A DNA stretch of 5,659 nucleotides. Origin: Cytophagales bacterium (lineage in GTDB: Bacteria; Bacteroidota; Bacteroidia; Cytophagales; Cyclobacteriaceae). Both the position numbers and the translations under genes were made by a program. The notes beneath the pieces were generated by a model, which saw only the letters and a list, made by a program, of their open reading frames with translations, was not told where the DNA came from and did not search any database. This document shows positions 1 to 4,804 of the stretch, piece by piece (position 1 is the stretch's first letter; each line of letters opens with the position of its first letter). The DNA lies in NCBI GenBank assembly GCA_003541895.1, contig DPLR01000384.1, positions 1 through 5,659 of the forward strand, in the 5' to 3' direction.

Positions 1-38
1 AAGAGGAAAAAGAAAATAATTAGTGTGCGCTTCACCAT
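1..38 (-). CDS. 5' end of a secreted or lipoprotein gene, runs off the window
   Basis: Only 12 codons and two bases are visible. An ATG at 38-36 opens MVKRTLIIFFFL, which is a basic N-terminus followed by a strongly hydrophobic stretch, the usual start of a signal peptide. In the same frame a TGA lies 12 to 15 bases upstream (53-51), so the start cannot lie further upstream unless it is one of the few non-standard codons between; GTG at 35-33 is a possible alternative. The gene follows the lpoB-like reading frame on the same strand, 52 bases after that gene's natural-looking TGA, so it is probably the third gene of the rpe operon. In Bacteroidota, lpoB-like genes are often next to another envelope lipoprotein gene (COG3014 family), which would fit, but nothing in these 12 residues identifies the family. 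Confidence 0.6.
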   Translation of the reverse strand, partial: MVKRTLIIFFFL

Positions 39-90
39 TTGATTCTCTAATCAATATTCAAATGAATCTTTAAATCTTTCAGTGATCAAA

Positions 91-147
91 TCAGTTCTTA
101 ATAAATTTCTTTATCTCCTCCTGACCGTACCAAACTCTTTTGTTGGT
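91..147 (-). other. Orphaned in-frame C-terminal tail of the lpoB-like gene
   Basis: Reading on past the TAA at 150-148 without changing frame gives 18 sense codons, TNKRVWYGQEEIKKFIKN, and then TGA at 93-91. From family knowledge, LpoB-like proteins end with a strand of the type 'L-x-x-I/V-x-T-x-x-x-V-W-x-x-x-x-x-I-K-K', so this tail is the expected last part of the domain, including the conserved Trp and the basic end. The tail has not visibly decayed. The simplest account is one substitution, for example GAA or AAA to TAA, at the base read as plus-strand A150. Confidence 0.8.
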
Positions 148-672
148 TTAGATGTCTGTGAGGAAAAGTGTTGTAATGTAGTTAACCACTTTCTTATTAT
201 TATACACATCTGTTTCTGACGTCATCTCGCCAAAAAGCATGAGGTTGGCACCTTGCTCTTTTCCCCACTTTGAGGCGGATGTCGAACTAGAAAAATCTTG
301 TTGCTCCGCGCGTTCCTCTCTAAGTTTATCACGAAAACTATCGGATTCAACCAAATCAGCAAAGCCCGAATTATAAATAGCCAATTCAATTTTCTTTACA
401 TAATTATCGGCATCAATGTGCTCGCTTGTTTTGTTGCGAATAAGACCAACGATAATCGAAGGTTTCTTATTGATTGCTTTTGAATATTCTTTAAACTTAT
501 CACTTGACAATAATCCATCAATCATTTTTTGCGATACCAAGCGCGAATCGCTATCATTCCATCGGCCGCTCAAATCAATATTTTTGTTAGGGTCAACTCG
601 CGAAACAGACCGGGCGCAGCCAAATAAAAGTAAAGCAGCAAAAAGAATTGATATACCAAACTTTATTTTCAT
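148..672 (-). CDS. LpoB-like lipoprotein (penicillin-binding protein activator family), interrupted near the 3' end
   Basis: This 174-residue lipoprotein belongs to the LpoB-like family, whose characterised member activates a bifunctional peptidoglycan synthase (PBP1B) from the outer membrane. The signal peptide MKIKFGISILFAALLL is followed by a lipobox with Cys19 (L-F-G-C), predicting lipidation. Family-like blocks are LSGRWNDSDSRLV (34-46), VGLIRNKTSEHID (75-87), LREERAEQQDF (117-127), and a Gly-rich segment GKEQGANLMLFGEM just after it. The start ATG lies 4 bases after the rpe TGA, so the two are co-transcribed. The frame stops at TAA 150-148 after LFLTDI, but in-frame sense continues for 18 codons with the family's typical ending. 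As written the product lacks its final strand and basic tail, so function is uncertain. The family call rests on recognised motifs; the partner synthase is not in the window. Confidence 0.85.
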   Translation of the reverse strand: MKIKFGISILFAALLLFGCARSVSRVDPNKNIDLSGRWNDSDSRLVSQKMIDGLLSSDKFKEYSKAINKKPSIIVGLIRNKTSEHIDADNYVKKIELAIYNSGFADLVESDSFRDKLREERAEQQDFSSSTSASKWGKEQGANLMLFGEMTSETDVYNNKKVVNYITTLFLTDI

Positions 673-676
673 TTTT

Positions 677-1321
677 TCAAATTGATTTTAAATGACCAAT
701 CACCTCCTTCGGGTTTGCAGAAGAGAAAACAAAATTGCCTGCCACCAGTACATCTGCCCCTGCATCGATCAATGCCTTGGCGTTTTGTTGATTTACCCCG
801 CCATCAATCTCTATCAACGTGTTTGTTTTGCGGGAGTTGATCAACTCTTTTAATGCTTTGATTTTAGAGTACGTCCGCTCAATAAATTTCTGTCCTCCGA
901 ACCCAGGGTTCACCGACATCATGCAAACCAAATCAACATCCTGAATAATATCTTCCAATTGTGCAATTGGTGTGTGCGGATTCAAGGCAACTCCTGCTTT
1001 ACATCCGAGCGATTTTAGCTGCTGTAAATTGCGGTGCAAGTGTGGGCAAGCTTCTATGTGAACGGAAATGGTTTCTGCTCCTGCCTTCTTAAACGCGTCA
1101 ACATAGCGCTCAGGTTGAACAATCATCAAATGTACGTCCATTGGTTTCTTTGCATGCCTTCCAATTGCTTCAACCACCGGCACGCCCATAGAAATGTTAG
1201 GGACAAAAACACCATCCATTACATCAATATGGATCCAATCGGCCTCACTGTTGTTGATCATTTCAATTTCACGCTGAAGGTTAGCAAAATCAGCAGCTAA
1301 AATGGATGGAGCTAAAATCAT
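677..1321 (-). CDS. rpe: Ribulose-phosphate 3-epimerase
   Basis: This is a full-length 214-residue cytoplasmic TIM-barrel enzyme that interconverts D-ribulose 5-phosphate and D-xylulose 5-phosphate in the pentose phosphate pathway. It begins with the family N-terminus MILAPSILAADFANL. Ser6, the HIDVMDG motif (31-37) with metal/catalytic His31 and Asp33, VHLMI with His64, the loop SVNPGFGGQKFI (136-147) and IEIDGGV with Asp173 are all present. Those residues form the divalent-metal site and the acid-base pair in characterised enzymes. The usual phosphate-binding AGS is AGN here (194-196). The gene ends 4 bases before the lpoB-like start, so it is the first gene of a minus-strand operon. A TAtcTTTG box 18 bases upstream of the ATG is the likely promoter, giving a leader of only about a dozen bases. 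Confidence 0.97.
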   Translation of the reverse strand: MILAPSILAADFANLQREIEMINNSEADWIHIDVMDGVFVPNISMGVPVVEAIGRHAKKPMDVHLMIVQPERYVDAFKKAGAETISVHIEACPHLHRNLQQLKSLGCKAGVALNPHTPIAQLEDIIQDVDLVCMMSVNPGFGGQKFIERTYSKIKALKELINSRKTNTLIEIDGGVNQQNAKALIDAGADVLVAGNFVFSSANPKEVIGHLKSI

Positions 1322-1323
1322 TT

Positions 1324-1385
1324 TTCAGGGTTAAAGTTCAAAGATAATAGTTGTTCTATTAAACCATGAAACTTTAAACTCTGAA
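1324..1385. repeat. Interrupted dyad made of inverted heptamer-like repeats
   Basis: The left arm TTCAGGGTTAAAGTTCA (1324-1340) pairs with the right arm TGAAACTTTAAACTCTGAA (1367-1385), with one G.T wobble and two single-base bulges. Between them an inner 6-bp pair, TAATAG (1345-1350) and CTATTA (1356-1361), closes a TTGTT loop. The right side also reads as degenerate tandem heptamers CTTTAAA, CTCTGAA, CCTTAAA (1372-1392). The left arm read on the minus strand gives CTTTGAA, CTTTAA, CCCTGAA. The dyad spans most of the spacer between two divergent genes and overlaps the rpe -7 box. Confidence 0.6.
1339..1346 (-). promoter_or_regulatory. Putative rpe operon promoter, -7 box TATCTTTG
   Basis: On the minus strand the octamer TATCTTTG matches the Bacteroidota primary-sigma -7 consensus TAnnTTTG exactly. 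TTTC at 1371-1368, 21 bases further upstream, is one mismatch from the -33 TTTG. Transcription would start near 1333, leaving about a dozen bases before the rpe ATG. The match is seen in the sequence; promoter activity is inferred. Confidence 0.6.
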
Positions 1386-1399
1386 CCTTAAACATTCAT

Positions 1400-1407
1400 T
1401 ACCTTTG
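1400..1407 (+). promoter_or_regulatory. Putative ABC-F gene promoter, -7 box TACCTTTG
   Basis: TACCTTTG is an exact match to TAnnTTTG. No TTTG is found at the right distance upstream; CTTTAA at 1372-1377 is the nearest approximation, about 23 bases away. A start near 1413 would leave only about 12 bases of leader before the GTG at 1426, with no Shine-Dalgarno sequence. Confidence 0.6.
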
Positions 1408-1425
1408 CGCCCTTATTTCTAAAAC

Positions 1426-3288
1426 GTGAATTATTTATCAGCAGAAAATCTATCTAAATCCTACAATGATCGTTGGCTATTTCAGGATTTAACCCTAGGA
1501 ATCTCGCAAGGCGAAAAAATAGCTTTGGTGGGCGAAAATGGCGTGGGTAAATCTACCCTATTGAAAATCCTGATTGGTCAGGTCCAACCTGATAACGGTA
1601 AAGTGAGCGTGCGGGAAGGAATTAAAATCGGTGACCTCGTACAACAACCCAATGCACCTGGGCATTTCACTGTCAACGATATTTTATTCGATGAAAAGAA
1701 CAAGATTGCGGCTGTAGTAAGAGAATACGAGGCGTGCCTACACGATCATGAGGTATCGGCAGAAAGAATGCAGCACGCACTAGAACAGATGGAAGAATTT
1801 CACGCCTGGGAGTACGATGCACGCGTACATGAAATTACAAGTAAACTTGGTATCAACAACTTAGATCAGAAATTTGAAGAGCTTTCAGGCGGACAGCGCA
1901 AAAGAACTTTCCTAGCGCAAATGCTACTGGCCGAGCCGGACCTGCTTATCTTGGATGAGCCAACCAACCACCTTGATCTGGAAGCCATCGAATGGTTGGA
2001 GAATTATTTATCAGGCCAGAACATTACGCTTTTGATGGTGACGCACGACCGTTATTTTCTTGACAATGTAGCCAACCTCATCATCGAAATAGACCGAAAG
2101 AAACTGTATTCGTACAAAGGCAACTATGCTTATTTCCTCGAAAAGAAATCGGAGCGTGAAGAAATGTTGAAGACCGAAGTTGCCAAAGCACGTAACCTCA
2201 TGAAGAAAGAATTGGAATGGATGCGCAAACAACCCAAGGCAAGAGGCACGAAAGCAAAATACAGAGTTGATGCATTTTATGAGCTACAAGAAAAAGCTTC
2301 CGTAAATCTAAAAAAAGACAAGCTAGAACTTGACATTGCCGAGCGTAGACAGGGAGGCAAAATTCTGGAATTGGAAAACGTGAACAAAAAGTTCGGTGAG
2401 CTAAAAAGCGTGGATGATTTTTCATACGTGTTTAAAAAGAAAGATCGCATAGGTGTTGTTGGGAAAAACGGGATTGGCAAATCTACGTTTCTTGATTTAC
2501 TCAGCGGAGCCATCAAACCTGATTCTGGAGAAGTGATCAATGGAGTAACTACCAAGATTGGATACTTTACCCAAGAAGCAATCAGCCTGAATCTAAATCA
2601 CCGGGTAATTGAAGAAGTGAAAGAAATTGCCGAGTTCATTACGTTAGCTGATGGCTCGCAAGTATCCGCCTCAAAATTCCTTGACCTGTTTTTATTCTCG
2701 CCCGAGAAGCAATACACATTCGTTGAAAAGCTAAGTGGCGGTGAAAAGAAAAGATTGCAATTGCTGAAAGTGTTGGTGACAAACCCTAACTTTTTGATCC
2801 TCGATGAACCGACCAATGATTTTGATATCGATACACTAAATGTTCTCGAAGATTTCCTTGAGAAATTCAACGGCTGTTTATTGCTCGTATCTCACGACCG
2901 TTATTTTATGGACCATCTGGTTGATCAGCTTTTTGTTTTTGAGGGCGATGGGAAAATAACTCCCTTCAACGGAAACTATTCCGATTACAGAAGTTGGATT
3001 GACGAAAAGGAAGCAACCCCAACACTAGCAAAAGCCCCAAAAGAAGTTACTAATACATCAAGCCCCTCTAAAAAGGAAAAACTTTCTTTCAATGAAAAGC
3101 AAGAATACGACCGGTTAACCCAGGAAATTGAACGATTAGAATCTCATAAAAAAGAAGTGATTGAATTGATCAATGTTGGCACAGCTGATCATCTTAAACT
3201 GCAAGTGTGGTCTAAGCAAATTGAAGAACTGAATCACCAGATTGAAACTAAAACATTGAGATGGATTGAACTTGCTGAGTTGGCCTAG
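1426..3288 (+). CDS. uup: ABC-F family ATPase, Uup type
   Basis: This 620-residue soluble protein has two ATPase domains and no membrane segment. Domain 1 has Walker A GENGVGKST (36-44), signature LSGGQ (153-157), Walker B with LDEPTNHLD (176-184), and switch motif VTHDRYFLD. The inter-domain linker is a charged helix pair that includes EWMRKQPKARGTKAKYRV, as usual in Bacteroidota members. Domain 2 has GKNGIGKST (346-354), LSGGE (436-440), LDEPTNDFD (459-467) and VSHDRYFMD (488-496). A C-terminal charged coiled coil (about 555-620) follows a Pro/Lys-rich hinge. The second-domain DEPTND and the C-terminal coil point to Uup rather than EttA or an antibiotic-resistance ABC-F. Uup homologues act on ribosomes and bind branched DNA. 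The GTG start is forced: TAA at 1420-1422 is in frame just upstream, and the next residues NYLSAENLSKSY are the family beginning. Confidence 0.93.
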   Translation: MNYLSAENLSKSYNDRWLFQDLTLGISQGEKIALVGENGVGKSTLLKILIGQVQPDNGKVSVREGIKIGDLVQQPNAPGHFTVNDILFDEKNKIAAVVREYEACLHDHEVSAERMQHALEQMEEFHAWEYDARVHEITSKLGINNLDQKFEELSGGQRKRTFLAQMLLAEPDLLILDEPTNHLDLEAIEWLENYLSGQNITLLMVTHDRYFLDNVANLIIEIDRKKLYSYKGNYAYFLEKKSEREEMLKTEVAKARNLMKKELEWMRKQPKARGTKAKYRVDAFYELQEKASVNLKKDKLELDIAERRQGGKILELENVNKKFGELKSVDDFSYVFKKKDRIGVVGKNGIGKSTFLDLLSGAIKPDSGEVINGVTTKIGYFTQEAISLNLNHRVIEEVKEIAEFITLADGSQVSASKFLDLFLFSPEKQYTFVEKLSGGEKKRLQLLKVLVTNPNFLILDEPTNDFDIDTLNVLEDFLEKFNGCLLLVSHDRYFMDHLVDQLFVFEGDGKITPFNGNYSDYRSWIDEKEATPTLAKAPKEVTNTSSPSKKEKLSFNEKQEYDRLTQEIERLESHKKEVIELINVGTADHLKLQVWSKQIEELNHQIETKTLRWIELAELA

Positions 3289-3317
3289 ACTGAGGCTTTA
3301 AAAAAAAATAAGTGAAC

Positions 3318-3368
3318 CAAAAATAAAAATAACCTGTTTTTCGTCTACTCAGAAAATTACCAGGTTAT
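3318..3368 (-). terminator. Intrinsic terminator for minus-strand transcription (DUF2807 gene)
   Basis: ATAACCTG (3329-3336) pairs perfectly with CAGGTTAT (3361-3368). An inner stem TTTTC/GAAAA (3338-3342 with 3352-3356) closes a 9-base loop, with a 4-base bulge on one side. Read on the minus strand the hairpin is followed at once by TTTTATTTTTGG, a U-rich tract, as in a Rho-independent terminator. On the plus strand no U-tract follows. It sits about 158 bases beyond the DUF2807 stop, giving that gene a long 3' untranslated region. The stem base covers the first two bases of the ATG of the small plus-strand ORF. Confidence 0.6.
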
Positions 3369-3543
3369 GAACCACACTACTCACTTTAAAAAGAATGATA
3401 GCTCAACCCATCAAAACGACTGGACAAACTATTACCTTAAAAGTTTTGCTACTGCTTGGGTTAATTGGGAGACTTACCAACGCGAAGAAAAGACGTTTTC
3501 ATTTGTACAGCGTGCCACACGCAAAATCAATTCGATTTCTTAA
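3367..3543 (+). CDS. Unrecognised small protein, 58 residues
   Basis: An ATG-to-TAA frame of 58 codons lies in the spacer between the ABC-F and DUF2807 genes. I do not recognise the product. It has no signal peptide or membrane segment. The N-terminal third is polar (MNHTTHFKKNDSSTHQNDW), the middle is aromatic (NYYLKSFATAWVNWETYQRE, with three Trp in total), and the end is basic. Codon choice is varied and looks coding rather than random AT-rich sequence. It begins 78 bases after the ABC-F stop, with no TAnnTTTG box in that gap, so expression may depend on readthrough from the ABC-F gene. Its last 17 bases overlap the convergent DUF2807 gene, and its start codon lies in the stem of the minus-strand terminator. 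It may be a real small gene or a chance frame. Confidence 0.42.
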   Translation: MNHTTHFKKNDSSTHQNDWTNYYLKSFATAWVNWETYQREEKTFSFVQRATRKINSIS

Positions 3544-4210
3544 CAGAGCCACCGCTACTTGAGTGCGTATTGGTGCGCGTTGGGTTACCGCGATACCTCA
3601 AATCACCACCACTACTTGCATGAGCCTCTAAATCTTTAGACACAGAAACCTTAGCCTCGCCCCCGCTACTTACACGGGCCACAACCGATTCGCTCTCTAA
3701 ACGATAAGCATCAACTTCGCCACCACTGCTCACTTCAACCTCAGATTTGGTTGCTTTACCTTCGAGCACGGCTTCTCCGGCACTTGATACATCCACCATA
3801 ACCGATGCAGCATCAATTGAAATTTCTACATTAGCCGCACTAGATACGCCCACATCCAAATCATTTGCTTTTATAACGCCATCCGAAAAAACACTTGAGG
3901 CAGAACTTGCTGTTATCTTTTCGATACTTACATAAGTTACATACACCTTTACATCAATGTTATTGAAAAAACCGTGCGAATTCTTCATGCTAATGTGCAA
4001 AGTGCTACCTTCAACTTCAGTTGCCACTTTCGATAAATCCCCTCCACTAACCACCACCTTTGCACTCTCCTTATCTCCCTTTTTTAAGTAGACATCAATA
4101 GATTGAGATACCTTAACGGCCCGGAAAGAGTTAAGTGATCGCGTTTCTGAATTCTGTGCCAGAACGTTTACGGAAATAAGTATAAATAAACCCAGAATTA
4201 TCTTTTTCAT
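3527..4210 (-). CDS. Secreted head-GIN domain protein (DUF2807)
   Basis: This 227-residue protein starts with signal peptide MKKIILGLFILISVNVLAQ, with likely cleavage after Ala18. The mature part begins R-S-L-N-S-F-R-A-V-K-V-S and continues with SIDVYLKKGD and VVVSGGDL, the pattern of the DUF2807 'head GIN' domain, predicted in that family to be a beta-solenoid adhesin-like fold. From residue 102 on, an SS(A/G)(A/G/S) turn recurs at 102, 123, 142, 161, 181, 199 and 218, a period of 18 to 21 residues, as expected for stacked beta rungs. There is no lipobox and no type IX sorting domain, so it is probably periplasmic or released. The molecular role of the family is unknown. It is transcribed towards the small ORF and overlaps it by 17 bases at the 3' ends. 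Confidence 0.88.
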   Translation of the reverse strand: MKKIILGLFILISVNVLAQNSETRSLNSFRAVKVSQSIDVYLKKGDKESAKVVVSGGDLSKVATEVEGSTLHISMKNSHGFFNNIDVKVYVTYVSIEKITASSASSVFSDGVIKANDLDVGVSSAANVEISIDAASVMVDVSSAGEAVLEGKATKSEVEVSSGGEVDAYRLESESVVARVSSGGEAKVSVSKDLEAHASSGGDLRYRGNPTRTNTHSSSGGSVKKSN

Positions 4211-4255
4211 ATTCGCATGTTTGAACCAATGACAGCTAAATAAAAATAAGGTTGC

Positions 4256-4287
4256 ATGGAAATAGTTTAGCGAAAAATATTTTCCAT
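4256..4287. repeat. Short inverted repeat upstream of the DUF2807 gene
   Basis: ATGGAAA (4256-4262) and TTTCCAT (4281-4287) form a perfect 7-bp inverted repeat with an 18-base spacer. Part of the second arm can instead pair locally as GAAAA/TTTTC (4272-4276 with 4280-4284). It lies 46 bases upstream of the DUF2807 ATG, where an operator could sit. In AT-rich spacer DNA such a repeat can arise by chance, so this is weak. Confidence 0.25.
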
Positions 4288-4319
4288 CGTGTAAGAAATA
4301 AAGAGTTTTTAACTAAATT

Positions 4320-4344
4320 TAAATTGTTGATCAATTTATTTTCG
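4320..4344 (+). promoter_or_regulatory. Possible promoter and overlapping dyad upstream of the TerB-like gene
   Basis: TATTTTCG (4337-4344) differs by one base from TAnnTTTG and lies 18 bases before the ATG, the same distance as the two better boxes in the rpe/ABC-F spacer. Overlapping its first two bases is the inverted repeat TAAATTG (4320-4326) and CAATTTA (4332-4338), with spacer TTGAT; the centre also contains the palindrome TTGATCAA. A repressor bound there would cover the promoter. No convincing -33 box is seen. Confidence 0.35.
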
Positions 4345-4362
4345 CACAAATATTAAAACATC

Positions 4363-4755
4363 ATGACTAAAGAGCAACTCAATGTATTAATCAACTTGGC
4401 GGCAAGTGATAATAGTGTGGCTGAAAAGGAAGCTAAGACTATCCATGTAATTGCTAAAGCTAGTGGCATCCCTGCTGCAGATGTAGATGCGATGTTAAAA
4501 AAACCTCAACCAATTGGTGATCTGTCGTCCTTAACTGAAGATCAAAAATTTGAGAATTTATACCACTTGATCCAATTGATGAAGAGTGATGGGCAGGTAT
4601 TTAAAAGTGAAATCAATTTTTGCGAAGGGGTAGCTGAAAAATTAGGTTATAAAAAAGGCGTTGTGGCAGAATTGTCATCAAGAATTTACAGTGACCCTAC
4701 CATTACAGCCGATCGGAAATTATTGATGGACAGAGCCCATAAATTTTTGAAATAA
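4363..4755 (+). CDS. TerB-like family protein, stand-alone
   Basis: This 130-residue, probably all-helical cytoplasmic protein has no signal peptide. It resembles the TerB-like fold, in which acidic helix-start motifs can bind metal. Two copies of S-D-x-x-V-x-x-x-E are visible exactly 60 residues apart: SDNSVAEKE (15-23) and SDGQVFKSE (75-83). Each begins a helical segment, which suggests two half-domains. A central linker (46-57) is rich in Pro and Gly. No other tellurite or stress (ter) genes are nearby, so the name should not be read as tellurite resistance. The family's biochemical function is not settled. The gene is monocistronic, with its own spacer upstream and a strong hairpin 20 bases after its TAA. 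The ATG follows an A-rich stretch with no Shine-Dalgarno sequence. Confidence 0.8.
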   Translation: MTKEQLNVLINLAASDNSVAEKEAKTIHVIAKASGIPAADVDAMLKKPQPIGDLSSLTEDQKFENLYHLIQLMKSDGQVFKSEINFCEGVAEKLGYKKGVVAELSSRIYSDPTITADRKLLMDRAHKFLK

Positions 4756-4775
4756 TACCCTGAAAATCTCTAATA

Positions 4776-4804
4776 AATAAAGGTCGCCACGAGCGGCCTT
4801 TATT
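4776..4804. terminator. Shared intrinsic terminator between the TerB-like and sulfatase-family genes
   Basis: AATAAAGGTCGC (4776-4787) pairs with GCGGCCTTTATT (4793-4804) across the 5-base loop CACGA. This makes a 12-bp stem with one mismatched position (T4784 with G4796). On the plus strand that is a G.U wobble and GTTTTA follows; on the minus strand it becomes an A.C mismatch and TTATTAGAG follows. It should therefore work best for the TerB-like transcript and less well for the converging gene. The sulfatase-family stop codon (4802-4800) lies inside the stem. Confidence 0.85.

Noticed and set aside
148..150. Reassignment of UAA to an amino acid
   Set aside because: The small ORF, TerB-like and sulfatase-family genes all end at TAA in positions that fit their families or context, so a genome-wide recoding is not supported.
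298..685. Plus-strand frames of 61 and 89 codons opposite the lpoB-like gene
   Set aside because: They are antisense to a recognisable lipoprotein gene, have no family resemblance, and no promoter precedes them.
1034..1300. Plus-strand 88-codon frame opposite rpe
   Set aside because: Shadow of a fully conserved enzyme gene; its composition is not protein-like.
2011..2870. Several minus-strand frames of 73 to 92 codons
   Set aside because: All are antisense to the ABC-F gene, rich in Ser, Phe and Cys as expected from reversed codons.
3283..3296. GCCT/AGGC hairpin at the ABC-F stop codon as a terminator
   Set aside because: Only a 4-bp stem, followed by TTTAAAAA rather than a U-tract; too weak to call.
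3510..3522. GCGTG-CCA-CACGC hairpin near the DUF2807 stop codon
   Set aside because: Five base pairs with a 3-base loop and no U-tract on either strand; probably incidental.
3747..3935. Plus-strand 62-codon frame opposite the DUF2807 gene
   Set aside because: Antisense shadow of the SS(A/G) repeat region.
4363..4755. Tellurite resistance function for the TerB-like gene
   Set aside because: No other ter genes are present; the fold name alone does not support resistance.
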